Source of the DNA: Brevipalpus yothersi
Taxonomy: Eukaryota > Arthropoda > Arachnida > Trombidiformes > Tenuipalpidae
Reading direction: 5' to 3'
DNA length: 64,000 bases
Assembly: GCA_003956705.1 (NCBI GenBank)
Contig: QZCP01000176.1
Location: 23,381-87,380, forward strand
The stretch's first letter is position 1, and each line of letters starts with the position of its first letter. The notes under the pieces were generated by a model. That model did not search any database, had not been told where the DNA came from, and saw only the letters and a list, made by a program, of their open reading frames with translations. The position numbers and the translations under genes are program-made. Of this stretch, positions 49,109-59,598 are shown piece by piece.

Positions 49109-50916
49109 CAAACAGCGTATGATGCCAAGAATGTCTAGGCGAAGATTATTTTCAGGAACAAATTTTCACTCATTCAAAAGTTTTCATCTCACTCAAATAC
49201 TATACACTCTTAAGTAACGTGAATACTTTAGTAATGGGTGGCAATGATAATTTTTCGTAAAGACAGGGAAAGAGAGAAAGATAAATATAAATATATATTT
49301 ATGAAGAAGGTTAGACAACATGGTCTATGTGTACTTTCACAACTTACTCGAACGGAAAATGATACGCCGGTATCAGTTATTTTATGATCTGGGTGTAGCC
49401 ATCCTCTTACAGGCTGATGAATTATACCGGCCGAATTGCGAGCTTGCATTTCAAGATTCGAATTAACAGCTGCACCAGATGTTGATGTAGATGATAATAT
49501 TGTACCGGCACTGGTTGATGAGGATGATGATGATGCTGATCCTGGTGGAAAGATGAAGGAGGAGGAGGAAGGTGAAGAGGAGGTGGTGACAGATGATGTG
49601 GATGTAAAAATTGAGGATGGAGAATGGCCGATGGCTATGGATGTTGATGGTGATGGTGAATTATTATTAATATTACTTGATAAAGTTAAACTGTGACCAC
49701 CATTGCCAACTATCATACCATTTGTATTGGTACCAATGCTAGGAGTGGCCATACAGCCAATGTTACTACTATTGTTACCATTACTACTATTATTATTATT
49801 ATGATTGTTATGGGCTATCGATGAAGTTATTGGTGATGGTGCAAGTGAAGAGGATGGATCAGTTAGTGTGGACAATGTTGTTGTCTGTAGGTGTAATGGT
49901 GTAGCAGTTGATGTGGATGATGAAGAACCGGGTACTGATGGTGATGAATCTAAACTTCTCATACTTGCATTAGAACTACCACTACTACTATGATGTTGTT
50001 GTTGATGATGATTCATCAGTGATGCTGTGCCCGTTACTGCGACCAAAGATGATGGTGAAGGAGAAGATGAAGAAGATGAGGGTGTTGGATAAGGGCCGGT
50101 TGAAGTTGATGGCAGCATTTGTTGACTGCTGGCGATACTGTTGACATCACTGTGTATAGAAGATGAGGAGGACATGGCTAAATTGTGGTGTGTTTGAATT
50201 GGACGTCCTGGTGGATGATGTTGATGGTGATGGTGATGATGGCTACGAAAGACAGTAGAAGAAGTTGTGGTAGTTGATGATGATAATGAAGATGGCTGAT
50301 GATGGTGAGATAGAGTTCCGAGAATATTTGTTGTGTTACTAGTAGTATTTGGAGAGGAAAATTTTGATGATGATGAACAAGAGGAAGATGAAACAATGGA
50401 TGATGATAATAAGCTTTTCTCACTGATATTGGTGAAGTTATGAAGAGCAACGATTGAATCCGATTTACAAGTTGTATCAGATTTTGAGACACCAATTGGA
50501 GTAGATAATATTGAATTTTGTCGAATAGTCGATGTTGTTGTGGCTGATTGTTTTGATATGATATTATTTGCTTGTCTATGATGATGGCTAATGGCATTAG
50601 AGGATCGAATTGATGATGAAGATGAAGATGATGATGAAGTACTATTGATTGCTGATGCTGTTGGTGGCTTATGATATTGATTGGGTATGATGGGTAAACG
50701 CTTTCTGGACATAAATTTACTTCCTCTACATCCAGGATGACTTGTGACCGGCCTTGGCGGTGGATTACTGTTGTTGGGACACTTTTTTGAAGTACTATTT
50801 TCGCTATTATTATCGTTATTTGATTTTGTTTGTTCACTACTATCAACATCATCTATATACAATGAATATTCATCATCTTTAAGTATTTGATAAGCGAATA
50901 AAAAGCACGATAACAT
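32854..50916 (-). CDS. SHC: SHC adaptor (PTB-CH1-SH2) with long N-terminal extension
   Basis: Nine exons, 50916-49348, 36998-36747, 36248-36195, 35913-35735, 35149-34996, 34737-34575, 33662-33501, 33422-33055 and 32979-32854, give 1008 aa with every phase closing. Exon 1 ends [19 protein letters not shown] and exon 2 begins [19 protein letters not shown], together the start of the SHC PTB domain. CH1 keeps both GRB2-type tyrosine sites: [10 protein letters not shown] (Tyr718/719) and HEYVN (Tyr814), plus the DPFDMQPF motif. The SH2 domain (about 913-1003) has FLVRES with Arg937. Known role: couples receptor tyrosine kinases to GRB2-SOS-Ras. Residues 1 to about 490 are Ser/Thr/His/Asn low complexity, absent from vertebrate SHC1. 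Intron 1 (12,349 bp) contains the antisense CEP290 gene, and another intron contains the N gap. The start ATG at 50916 follows an in-frame stop. Confidence 0.93.
34033..34375. other. Assembly gap (343 N) in a SHC intron
   Basis: Run of N between SHC exons 6 and 7, directly flanked on the right by a long CT microsatellite and on the left by CTCTC. The microsatellite is the likely reason for the gap. Both flanking exons are complete, so no coding sequence need be missing, although an extra small exon cannot be excluded. Confidence 0.98.
34376..34428. repeat. (CT)n microsatellite at the gap edge
   Basis: About 26 uninterrupted CT units adjoining the N run; true length unknown. Confidence 0.95.
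38642..47382 (+). CDS. CEP290: CEP290-like coiled-coil ciliary protein, C-terminally short
   Basis: Three exons, 38642-38734, 40243-41343 and 44737-47382, give 1279 aa. The N-terminus [17 protein letters not shown] fits the CEP290 start. Coiled coils follow, with family-specific blocks in order: [54 protein letters not shown] and [15 protein letters not shown]. An acidic, Lys/Glu/Asp/Ser repeat-rich insert (about residues 730-980) separates these from a later coiled coil, and the protein ends soon after [21 protein letters not shown]. Vertebrate CEP290 (about 2480 aa) continues for roughly 900 residues beyond that block. Known role: transition-zone Y-link component that gates cilia. The whole gene lies antisense inside SHC intron 1. 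Introns of 1.5 and 3.4 kb are full of GA/CT repeats. Confidence 0.88.
38735..40242 (+). repeat. CEP290 intron 1, dense GA/CT simple repeats
   Basis: 1.5-kb intron with several AG or CT arrays: an AG array of about 39 units at 39682-39759, CT runs near 39223-39248, 39551-39572 and 39838-39855, and a TTC-rich run near 38802-38838. No exon-like sequence seen. Confidence 0.85.
39682..39759. repeat. (AG)39 microsatellite
   Basis: The longest uninterrupted dinucleotide array in the window, about 78 bp. Confidence 0.97.
41344..44736 (+). repeat. CEP290 intron 2, simple-repeat rich
   Basis: 3.4-kb intron with repeated GA/CT, TTC/GAA and AT runs, for example 42508-42525 (AT), 43017-43097 (AGA/GAA), 43582-43602 (GA) and 44549-44593 (AG). 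Open frames here are translations of repeats. Confidence 0.85.
44549..44593. repeat. (AG)n microsatellite
   Basis: About 22 AG units, 144 bp upstream of CEP290 exon 3. Confidence 0.95.
47383..49347. other. SHC intron 1 between CEP290 end and SHC exon 1
   Basis: No gene seen on either strand. Contains a CT array (47715-47749), GA stretches around 48480-48540 and 49070-49110, and an AATAAA at about 47499-47504 on the plus strand that could end CEP290. I looked for more CEP290 coiled-coil coding here and found none. Confidence 0.55.
47715..47749. repeat. (CT)n microsatellite
   Basis: About 17 CT units downstream of CEP290. Confidence 0.93.
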
Positions 50917-53378
50917 TGAATTTTTCGATTGGTGTTTTTCAATAATGATAATAATAATAATGTATCAAGTGTATGTCCGCTATCAGAATCAATGTCTCTC
51001 TCTCTCTCTCTCAATATCGGCAACAATCAGTGAAAAAAAAATTATTTTCTCTCAACTCTTCATGGACATGAAAAATTATAAGTTACACAGATACACACAC
51101 ACAAACCGAATGGCGGGGTTTGAACGTTGAACGATTAACATACACATACACTTTGTCAATATCTATAATCAATCGGTGAGAAAATATTTAACCACATACC
51201 AGTTAATCGATTAAAAATTTATACCTCCAATACACATTAATATATCAAGATATCACAAAAATTTTCCTTCGTTCAATATACACATCTCTCTTCACTTCAC
51301 TTCTTCTTATCCAGAAAATTTTTGCTTCTGAGAATGAAGAGAATAAAAAAAAAATCTTTTTCCGAACCTGAACGTTGAGCTCACTTCACGGAAGTACTTT
51401 TTGACCAGATGACGCTACAGTCTGAATGTTATCGGGCGCAGACTAGTGCTGCTGTCTGTTGATGGGATGGAGTGAAAAAAGTTTGAGCGAATTGCGATTA
51501 GAACTTTTTTAGAACTTTATGTTACTTGTGAGTAATTTGAAGATGAGACTGTCAGTTGGTTAATATAATTTGGTTAAAATGAATTATCGGATACATTGAT
51601 GCGATAATTTGATTAGTTGGAGTTTGGATCATTTTTGTTGAATTACATATTTTACCTATCTATTATTTATTGAGCAACCTCTGATAGGGTATCAAAAAGA
51701 ACGATTATTTTGTATTCATTGAGAATTTTTTGTCTAAGTTTTCGATTACATAGGGGATGGTTTTTTTGTGATTGTTTTTGATTACAGATTTAGGGAGAAT
51801 TTTCGCTCTTGTTTTCGGATGCTTATGGTTTCTTCTTTTCATGATTCATCTGAATTGAAAGAGGGTAGAAAACTTTGATGGACTGATGCACTATGAAAAA
51901 GTGTAGGGAAAGTTTTACTGTTCTCAATTCTTCGAAATATAACAATTGCTCCGATTCTGATCAATATGGGAATTCAATGTTCGTCAATGGAATTAACCAG
52001 CTTCTAAAATCTGATACTCTGTCCATAGATTTCCCAAGAAGGTTATATCTAGCTGTCATAGATCATACACAGTAAACAGGAAGAGAAAGTCAACTTGTGT
52101 AAGTGTTAAGCTTGACTGAATTCTAGTTGAATAATTATTCATAACTTTCACTCTTGATTTGAGGGTATAGATTATTGTGAGTGTGTGGGATGATTAATTT
52201 ATTTCTACCCATAGCTGATATAAAGCATGCTTTTTTAGTCAAAAAATAAGCTCAACATGTCCTGTTTTTGTTTTTCAAACGGAAGGAAGTCAAAATAATC
52301 ACGCTTTTTATCACTAGAGCGGAAATATCATCTGATTAAGTATCCGTGCAATTCAAAGAGCAAATTTTTTTCAGTTATCGTCATATTTCCTGCTTAATTA
52401 TGGTCTATATTCACTAGATATGATGCAAGTGGAATGTCTCAAGCCAATTTCTCTTCTTCACGAAATCTATGAGCTGTGTCAACTCCCACAAAATTTCAAT
52501 CAATGGGTTTTAATTGATTACTATGGGACAAACTTTCACTAAGATAATTCATGGCTTTTAGATTCGAAGCTTGGGAGTTCTCAAATCATAAAATGATAGA
52601 TGATAATTGAACAGTTATTTGGTTCATCTCGAATTCTTGAATCAAATCGAATAGAAGAAGAACCCTCATTTCTCATGAGAAGTTTTTTCATAATCGTGGA
52701 GTACAGTAAGTTTCAGAGAGCATATATTCTTCTCGTTTATCGATAATGATTTGATTCTCTCTTCCAGTGAATTTTTCTGAGTCAATCGATAACCAAAATC
52801 ATTCTTTGATTCTATGATAACTCACAAATTGATTCATTTTTCTTGGTATTCCAACCTTCACCGCAGATATTGAAGGTAAGATGTTAAGGTCATATGAGTA
52901 TGTGAAGAACATAAAAAACGTTGAACTAAATAGCTTCTCTTCATATTATTCGCTGTTTCCTCTTCCTTGTCCAATTCTAGTGAATGTAATGACTTTATCA
53001 CGGTCTCTAGTTTTACCGAATCTGAACTATCAGATTTTAGTTTCAATTGATTTGAAAATAGGTTATTGTCGGAAAAACCTTGACAATGAAATTATGACAA
53101 TAATCATGATTGATGAATGAAAGTAAAGTATAAAATATACATATTCACGATATTTTCAAATACCCACAGAGCATAGAGAGAAATGGAAGGGATTGAATTG
53201 TTCAGAACGCTGTCTCGCAGGCTTATGAAAGAGATATTGATTCTTTCTCTCAAGGTATGAATTTTTATGATATTACAACCATATTCATTTGTGAGCTTTC
53301 ATCATATTCATTAGATACTATGTTTCATATCAAATGAACTTCTTTCTATCAGCCACTCGAAAACTTTCTTTTATTCAC
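50917..53378. other. Spacer upstream of SHC
   Basis: 2.46 kb without a recognisable gene. The first few hundred bases include CT and AT simple repeats (50945-50960, 50996-51012) and probably the SHC promoter and 5' UTR. The short frames at 51893-52075 and 52858-53046 show no motif. Confidence 0.45.
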
Positions 53379-54499
53379 TTATTCGGGAAAAGACAAAGGA
53401 ACATAACAGGCATTTGGAGCATGCTTTTTGATGGAACTCAAAAATTTGCCAACTCGAGCGAAGAAATTGGGTGCATCTCGTACTTCTTTCATTCCACAAT
53501 CGCCAATAATATAAGATACCACACCAACAGCAACCATTTTACCTGTTTCATAATCTTGATGCATCAAAGGACCACCAGAATCACCTTGGCACACACTTTC
53601 ACCCTTACTTCCACGAGCACAGATCGCAGTTTCACTGGTTGCCTCCACTTTACTACGTGCTTTGGCATCATCTGATTCAGCATAGGTATTCTTACGCCAT
53701 TCATTACATTTCTTGTCTATTTGTTTGAGGAACCACAGTTAGTGTGATAAATTTGCGAAACACATAATTTAGTAAGTATACTCACATGGAATGAAATCGA
53801 GATTAGTTTCTTTTAGATTAACAGTGTCCCTATTTTTGCTCAACAATCCCCATCCAGCAATCTTCAACTGATCTAGCATACTAACCCGAGCATCTGTTGG
53901 TAAACATACTGGACTGAGAGTATTATCGAATTGAACTTCTTCGGCAAGTTTCAGGAAGGCAACATCATTAGTTATTTGGATTCCTTCGTCAGAATAGAGA
54001 GGATCATGAATAATTTTCTCAACCTCCAAGTATCCTTGATCCAATTTTCGAATATCGAAAGTGTGTGGATATACTCGAGCATTTTCCGGTCGAATTGGCT
54101 TATGATCATTGGCCAATTCAACGACACAATGAGTGGCTGTAAGAATTGTTCGATTATCGATGAAACTACCACCACAAGTGCTTACTGAACCATCTTCTGC
54201 TTCAAATCTGTAATTGAGGTGTAAATTTTCGAATTTATGACAAGTTGTAATTTTTTGATCAGAGAAAGCTGTTTCAATCCACTCACTCCAGGTAGACAAG
54301 CCACGGATAACGATCGCGACTCGATACTTGTCCATGAAATACTCTGCTTTTCAATTTCATCAATCCGCATGCTGTGAATTCAGAGAAAAATATTGCAAAA
54401 TAGAACAATATCGAGAACCATGGTCAACTCACAGCATTCCTGTTGAGCGGTGACTGAGGCCAAGAAGCAGGCAAGAAATATCGATAAACACACCAACAT
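53379..54499 (-). CDS. Secreted chymotrypsin-fold serine protease A
   Basis: Four exons, 54499-54433, 54371-54287, 54207-53786 and 53716-53379, give 303 aa. Signal peptide MLVCLSIFLACFLASVTA, then a short Cys-containing propeptide and an activation site SR|VFHGQ. The catalytic triad is present: His in TATHC, Asp in TNDVAFLKL, Ser in GDSGGP. Position 189 (chymotrypsin numbering, by alignment) is Ser, and the usual S214-W215-G216 is SYI, so bulky Ile sits at 216, suggesting a shallow elastase-like or altered S1 pocket. S1A family, secreted; digestion or immunity would be a guess. It is the most diverged of the three tandem copies. Confidence 0.93.
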
Positions 54500-55123
54500 C
54501 CTTGGCGAATTCAATAGTTGATCATAAAATGAAGATTTTAATGCAACTGCAACGATTAACTGGATTCATCCAACTTTTTATGCTTGTGCTTTATGCTTCT
54601 GATGAGTCTGGAAGATCGGTTTAAATTCTCATGATGACATCATGAAAGTAAGAGAGGCTGGTCATCATGTTTCAGCTTCGTGAGCTCGAAGATGATGATT
54701 TCTGACAGTTCATCTCTTTTATCTCTCGATAATTGCAAGAGGTGAAATTTTGTTCTGCATCAGCGAAAAATGTCTATCCAATCGGTAGTAAGTCGAAACA
54801 AATTTTCATCTTACATGTGTTTATTCTGGTTCCAATTCAGAGTCTATGCATACGTTAACCTACTATGACTACTATCGATACTCAATAAGCCCAAAAGCTA
54901 TGAGCATTAGAAGTTCGTTAAGATAAAAATTCGTAAATAATCTGACAAATAGATACAATTTGAACAAAAATTCCATCATTCTCGATTAATATGAGAAAAT
55001 ATGTATATTTTAACTCGTTTACACTGATAATTATAGAGGCTGATCAATTTTATGATTGTAAAGTGGATTGTACATGGAGCGCAATTATAATGGGAGAAGC
55101 TCGACATTATGTTGTCATTTTAT
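54500..55123. other. Spacer between proteases A and B
   Basis: No gene seen; AT-rich. The left end is the promoter side of protease A and the right end abuts the 3' end of B. Confidence 0.5.
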
Positions 55124-56281
55124 TTAATCATGCTCAGTTTTCTCCATTTTTCGAGATTTTTTCTCAGGAAAAGAGAGAGGAATGGTACAAGCATCAGGAG
55201 CAATTTGCTTAATTGCATCCAAAAATTTTCCAACACGAGTGAAAAAGTTGGGTGTATCGAGGAGATCCTTTTCCCCACAATCGCCCACCATGTATGATAC
55301 TACACCGACCTGGACTATTCTTCCAGTGGCATAATCTTGATGCATCAGAGGACCACCAGAATCACCTGGACAAACACTTTCACCATTAGCTCCCCGGGCA
55401 CAGATTGTAGTTGGATCGATTGCTTCAATTTTTCTGCGAACTTTGGTATCATTTGCGTAGAAATCTTTTTGCCACTTATTACACTCTTTATCTGTTCACA
55501 ATCAATGATATGGATGAAATATATTGAAATATATTGTTAACAAACAATCTACAATCTTCAACGTCGCTACTTACATGGAATGAAATCCATTTCCGTTTCT
55601 TGTAGTAGCTTTGCACCTTTTTCTACTACTAATTCACCCCATCCAGCAATTTTCAACTGATCAAGCATAGAAACTCGAGCATCTGATGGTAAACAGACAG
55701 GTCGAGTGTTTTTGTCAAATTTAATGGGTTTAGCGAGTTTCAAGTATGCAATATCGTTGAAAACCTGTGTCTCACTATCACCGTACAGTGGATCATAGAT
55801 CACCTCAGATACTTCCAAATAGTCAGCCTCATCAAGGTTTTCAAGATCGAATGCATGAATATAAGCAGTCACATTGGATGGAGGAAGCAGTTCTTTGGAT
55901 TCCTCATCAGCAACTACACAATGGGCAGCAGTAAGAATTGTATCTTTATCAATTATACTTCCTCCACATATTGCCCCACCGTCACCTAGATCGAATCTTG
56001 TGTGAAAATCATGTAAGAATTAATTTTCCGTTCAAATTAGTTTGCATGAAAACACTAACTGGAGCTGTACAATCCATGGATAACGATTACGGCTGGAAGT
56101 TTGGCCGCTAAATACTCGGCTCTCAAGATTCATGATTCCACATGATGCTGGTAAAATTAATTTGATGGAAAAAAAATTTAAACGAATTCGAGGCAAATAA
56201 TTGGTCAAACTTACAGCAGTCTCCTTCCGCTGACACACAGGCTAGGAAACAGGCCAAAAAAATCGATACACAGGCAAACAT
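55124..56281 (-). CDS. Secreted chymotrypsin-fold serine protease B
   Basis: Four exons, 56281-56215, 56147-56060, 55996-55575 and 55491-55124, give 314 aa. Signal peptide MFACVSIFLACFLACVSA, propeptide with two or three cysteines, activation site ESR|VFSGQ. Triad: TAAHC, FNDIAYLKL, GDSGGP with Ser at position 189; SYM replaces SWG at 214-216. Nearly identical in structure to protease C. At the C-terminus it reads through what is a stop in C (C has GAG AAA TAA, B has GAG AAA AAA), adding 11 residues after the shared Glu-Lys (KSRKMEKTEHD) drawn from former 3' UTR. All residues needed for activity are present. Confidence 0.94.
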
Positions 56282-57242
56282 TCTTAATATTCAGTAATTA
56301 GATGAATTTTAACTGGAACGGAGCGATGTTTCTAGATTCGATTCTATCATGTTACGTTTCAACCAGTCTAAAAGAGAGAGCTTATCCAGCGAATAAGTCC
56401 CCACACTGCATGAAAAGCTGACCATCATGATGATTCTGTCTCACAAGCTCGTGGATAAGATTTGACACATGATCTATGTTTCATGTATGAAATCATCTTG
56501 AAGTGCTTTCATGAGATGACAAAAAAGATAGTTAGCATTAACTATAAGCGATCTAAAAAATTGTTACATGATGAGGAAGAGAAATTTTTGTTTTCTTGTA
56601 TTTTTTCATTAGCAGCCCTTTATGAGACTAATTCTTCAATTCTTTTATCCGTCTATATCCTAGATTAGAGAAAATATCAATTAATACTGACCAGCAGATC
56701 ATGAACTCTGTGATGTCAAACTTTTCTAAATTAATTAAAATTTTTCCCATGAAGATAATTCTACTTTCTACCGTTTAAAAATTAGAAAATGAGGATAAAT
56801 TATGACAAAAAGGCTTCGCCGTTTGATTTTCTCGACCATTTTCAATCTCAATGGAGATACCAACACTTGTTATCTAAGTATTGTCACATGAACCACTATA
56901 TCATAAAACTTGATCTATCAATCATCCATTGGAATCATTAAAACTTGTCAGTGGCCATCGATGAATTTAAAAACCCGTTGATTAAACATCACAACAATCA
57001 CCCAAAACACATCACACACAGACACACAGAAACCTCCTGGAAAAGCTTGATTATCTTATTCATTAAGCATCTTTCTTTCTTTCTTTCTCTCTCTCTCTCT
57101 CTCTCTCTCTTCCACTGGTTAAATGAGTGTTTCCGATAGAGTGAAATAAAAAAGAGAACATGAAAACAAGTTAAATTAGAAGAATTTGCACATCACATTG
57201 TCATTCTATTTAATCATCATCAGTTTCCTCCATTTTTCGCGA
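56282..57242. repeat. Protease B upstream flank, left copy of duplicated segment
   Basis: From 56282 to about 56975 this DNA matches 58365 to about 59058 at an offset of 2082-2083 bp (for example the shared block ending GTCAGTGGCCATCGATGAAT). The remainder to 57242 is unique, with a CA-rich patch and a CT array at 57087-57111. Confidence 0.85.
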
Positions 57243-58364
57243 TTATTTCTCCGGAAAAGAGAGAGGAATGGTACAAGCATCAGGAGCAATTTGCTTAATG
57301 GTACCCAAGAATTTTCCAACACGAGTGAAAAAGTTGGGTGTATCGAGAAGATTTTTCTGACCACAATCGCCCATAATGTATGAAACAACACCAACCTGGA
57401 CCATTCTGCCGGAAGCATAATCTTGATGCATCAGAGGGCCACCAGAATCACCTGGACAAACACTTTCACCGTTACTTCCACGAGCACAGATTGTAGTTGG
57501 ATCAATTCCTTCAATTTTACTGCGAGCTTTAGTATCATTTGATCCAGCGAAGAAATCTTTTCGCCACTTATTACACTCTTTGACTGTTCACAATCAATGA
57601 GATATGGATGAAACATATTTTCAACATACAATTTGAAACTTCCAGCGTTGCTACTTACATGGAATGAAATCCATTTCCGTTTCTTGTAGCTTCTTTGCTC
57701 TTTCTTCTGCTGTTAATTTACCCCATCCAGCAATTTTCAACTGATCAAGCATAGAAACTCGAGCATCGGATGGTAAGCAGACAGGTCGAGTGTTTTTGTC
57801 AAATTTAATGGGTTTAGCGAGTTTCAAGTATGCAACATCGTTGAAAATCTGGGTCTCACTATCACCGTACAGTGGATCATAGATCACCTCAGCTACTTCC
57901 AAGTAATCATCGGTATCAAGTTTTTGAAGATTGAAGGCATGAATGTAAGCCCTCACATTGGATGGATGGATAACTTTTTTGGTCTCCGCATCAACAATTA
58001 CGCAGTGGGCAGCAGTAAGAATTGTATCTTTATCAATTATACTTCCTCCACATTTTGCAATACCGTCATCTAGAACGAATCTAGTGGAAATCATATGAGA
58101 ATTTACTTTCCGTTCATATTTGTTCTCATGAAAATACCCACTGGAGATGGACAATCCATGGATAACGATTACGGCTGGAAGTTTGGCCGCTAAATACTCG
58201 GCTCTCAAGATTCATGACTCCACATGATGCTGGAAAATTTGATTGATTGAAAAAAAAAATTTAAATGAATTTGAGGCGAATTATTGGTCAAACTTACAGC
58301 AGTCTCCTTCCGCTGACACAGAGGCCAGAAAACATGCGAAAAAAATCGCCACACAGGCGAACAT
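57243..58364 (-). CDS. Secreted chymotrypsin-fold serine protease C
   Basis: Four exons, 58364-58298, 58229-58142, 58080-57659 and 57583-57243, give 305 aa, with exon boundaries in the same places as protease B. Signal peptide MFACVAIFFACFLASVSA, activation site ESR|VFSGQ, triad in TAAHC, FNDVAYLKL and GDSGGP, Ser at 189 and SYI at 214-216. Differences from B cluster in surface loops (for example around VDAETKKVIHPSNV and LTAEERAKK). Intact, secreted S1A protease. Function beyond proteolysis cannot be read from sequence; mite gut proteases of this fold include known allergens, but I cannot assign this to a named group. Confidence 0.94.
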
Positions 58365-59598
58365 TCTTAGCATTCAGTTATTGGTGTTCGATTAGATGAA
58401 TTTCAACTGAAATGAAATTAGATTTTATCGTGCAACGTTTCAACCAGTCTAGACGAGGGAGCTTATTCAGCGAACATGTCCACACTCTACCTGGAAAGCT
58501 GACCACCATGATGATTCTGTCTCACAAGCTCGTGGATCAGATTTGACACATGATCTATATTCCATGAGTGGAATCATCTTTAATTGCTTTCATGAGATAA
58601 TAAAGAAGATAGTTAACATCAACTATAAGCGATCTGAGAAATCGTAATATAAAGAAAAGAGAAATCAGAAGCGAAATTATTGTTTTCTCGTATATTTTCA
58701 TTAGCAGCCCTTCATGTGACGAATTCTTCATTTTTTTATATGTCTATATCCTAGATTAGAAAAATGTCGATTAATACTTGCCAGCAGATCATGAACTTCC
58801 CGATATCATACTTTTCTAAATTGGTTAAAAGTTTCCCATGAAGATCAGTCTACTATCCACCGTTTGAAAGTCAGAAAAGAGAAAAAATTTTGAAAAAAAG
58901 GCTTCTTCATTTGATTTTCTCGATGAATCTCAATGGACAAACCAGCACTTGTTATCAAAGTATTATCACATGAATCACAATATCATAAAACTCAATCTAT
59001 CGACCATGCATCGGAATTATTAAAACTTGTCAGTGGCCATCGATGAATTTAAAAACCAATTCTCGGCAAAGAAATTTTCACGAAGTATCTGATGGAAAAT
59101 ATATATCAAGTCAATTCCTCTCATTTGCCTGAGGAAATTACTCCTTATTATTTTAGTCTTCAAAAACGATTCAAGAACTTAACTCAAAAAGGAGAAATGA
59201 TATGATATAGATGAAAAAAATCAGCAAAAGATGATAACAAAAACGAGTGTTACTTTTGAATATGACTTATAACTTTAAAAATGGAAAATAATTACAAGAT
59301 AACAATTAAAGAGCGAGAGAGAGAGAAAAAATTTGACTCGATAATACGAGATCCTTTTAACAATATTGGAATCAATTTAACTGTGTGTGATGGTTTGACG
59401 AAAAAACAAATGTCCCGTAGTATGAATCTAATTTAGGGAGGAGATCCTTTAAACTCTTCAGATTTTCAACATGTTTCAATATTTTTAAACTCTTTTAACT
59501 CGAAATTAATTTAAATATATATATGTATGTATGTTGATTCATATAAGTAGAATATTTCTCTCCTTTCTCAACAGTAATTAGTCAGTCACTTTGGGTGG
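58365..59598. repeat. Protease C upstream flank, right copy of duplicated segment
   Basis: 58365 to about 59058 is the partner of 56282-56975. From about 59060 to 59598 the DNA is unique and AT-rich with no gene seen; it should contain the 3' UTR of the ATP8B gene. Confidence 0.8.

Noticed and set aside
49436..50852. Long open frames on both strands over the SHC exon 1 (for example 50852-50178)
   Set aside because: Trinucleotide repeats keep several frames open at once. Only the frame continuing into the PTB domain has homology support.
49228..50916. SHC exon 1 as a separate low-complexity gene
   Set aside because: Its 3' end encodes [19 protein letters not shown] followed by a GTAAGT donor, and the acceptor at 36998 continues the PTB domain exactly in phase.
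55124..59058. Mobile element as the cause of the protease repeats
   Set aside because: The repeated unit is a gene plus its flank, without terminal repeats, target-site duplication or transposase; ordinary tandem duplication explains it.
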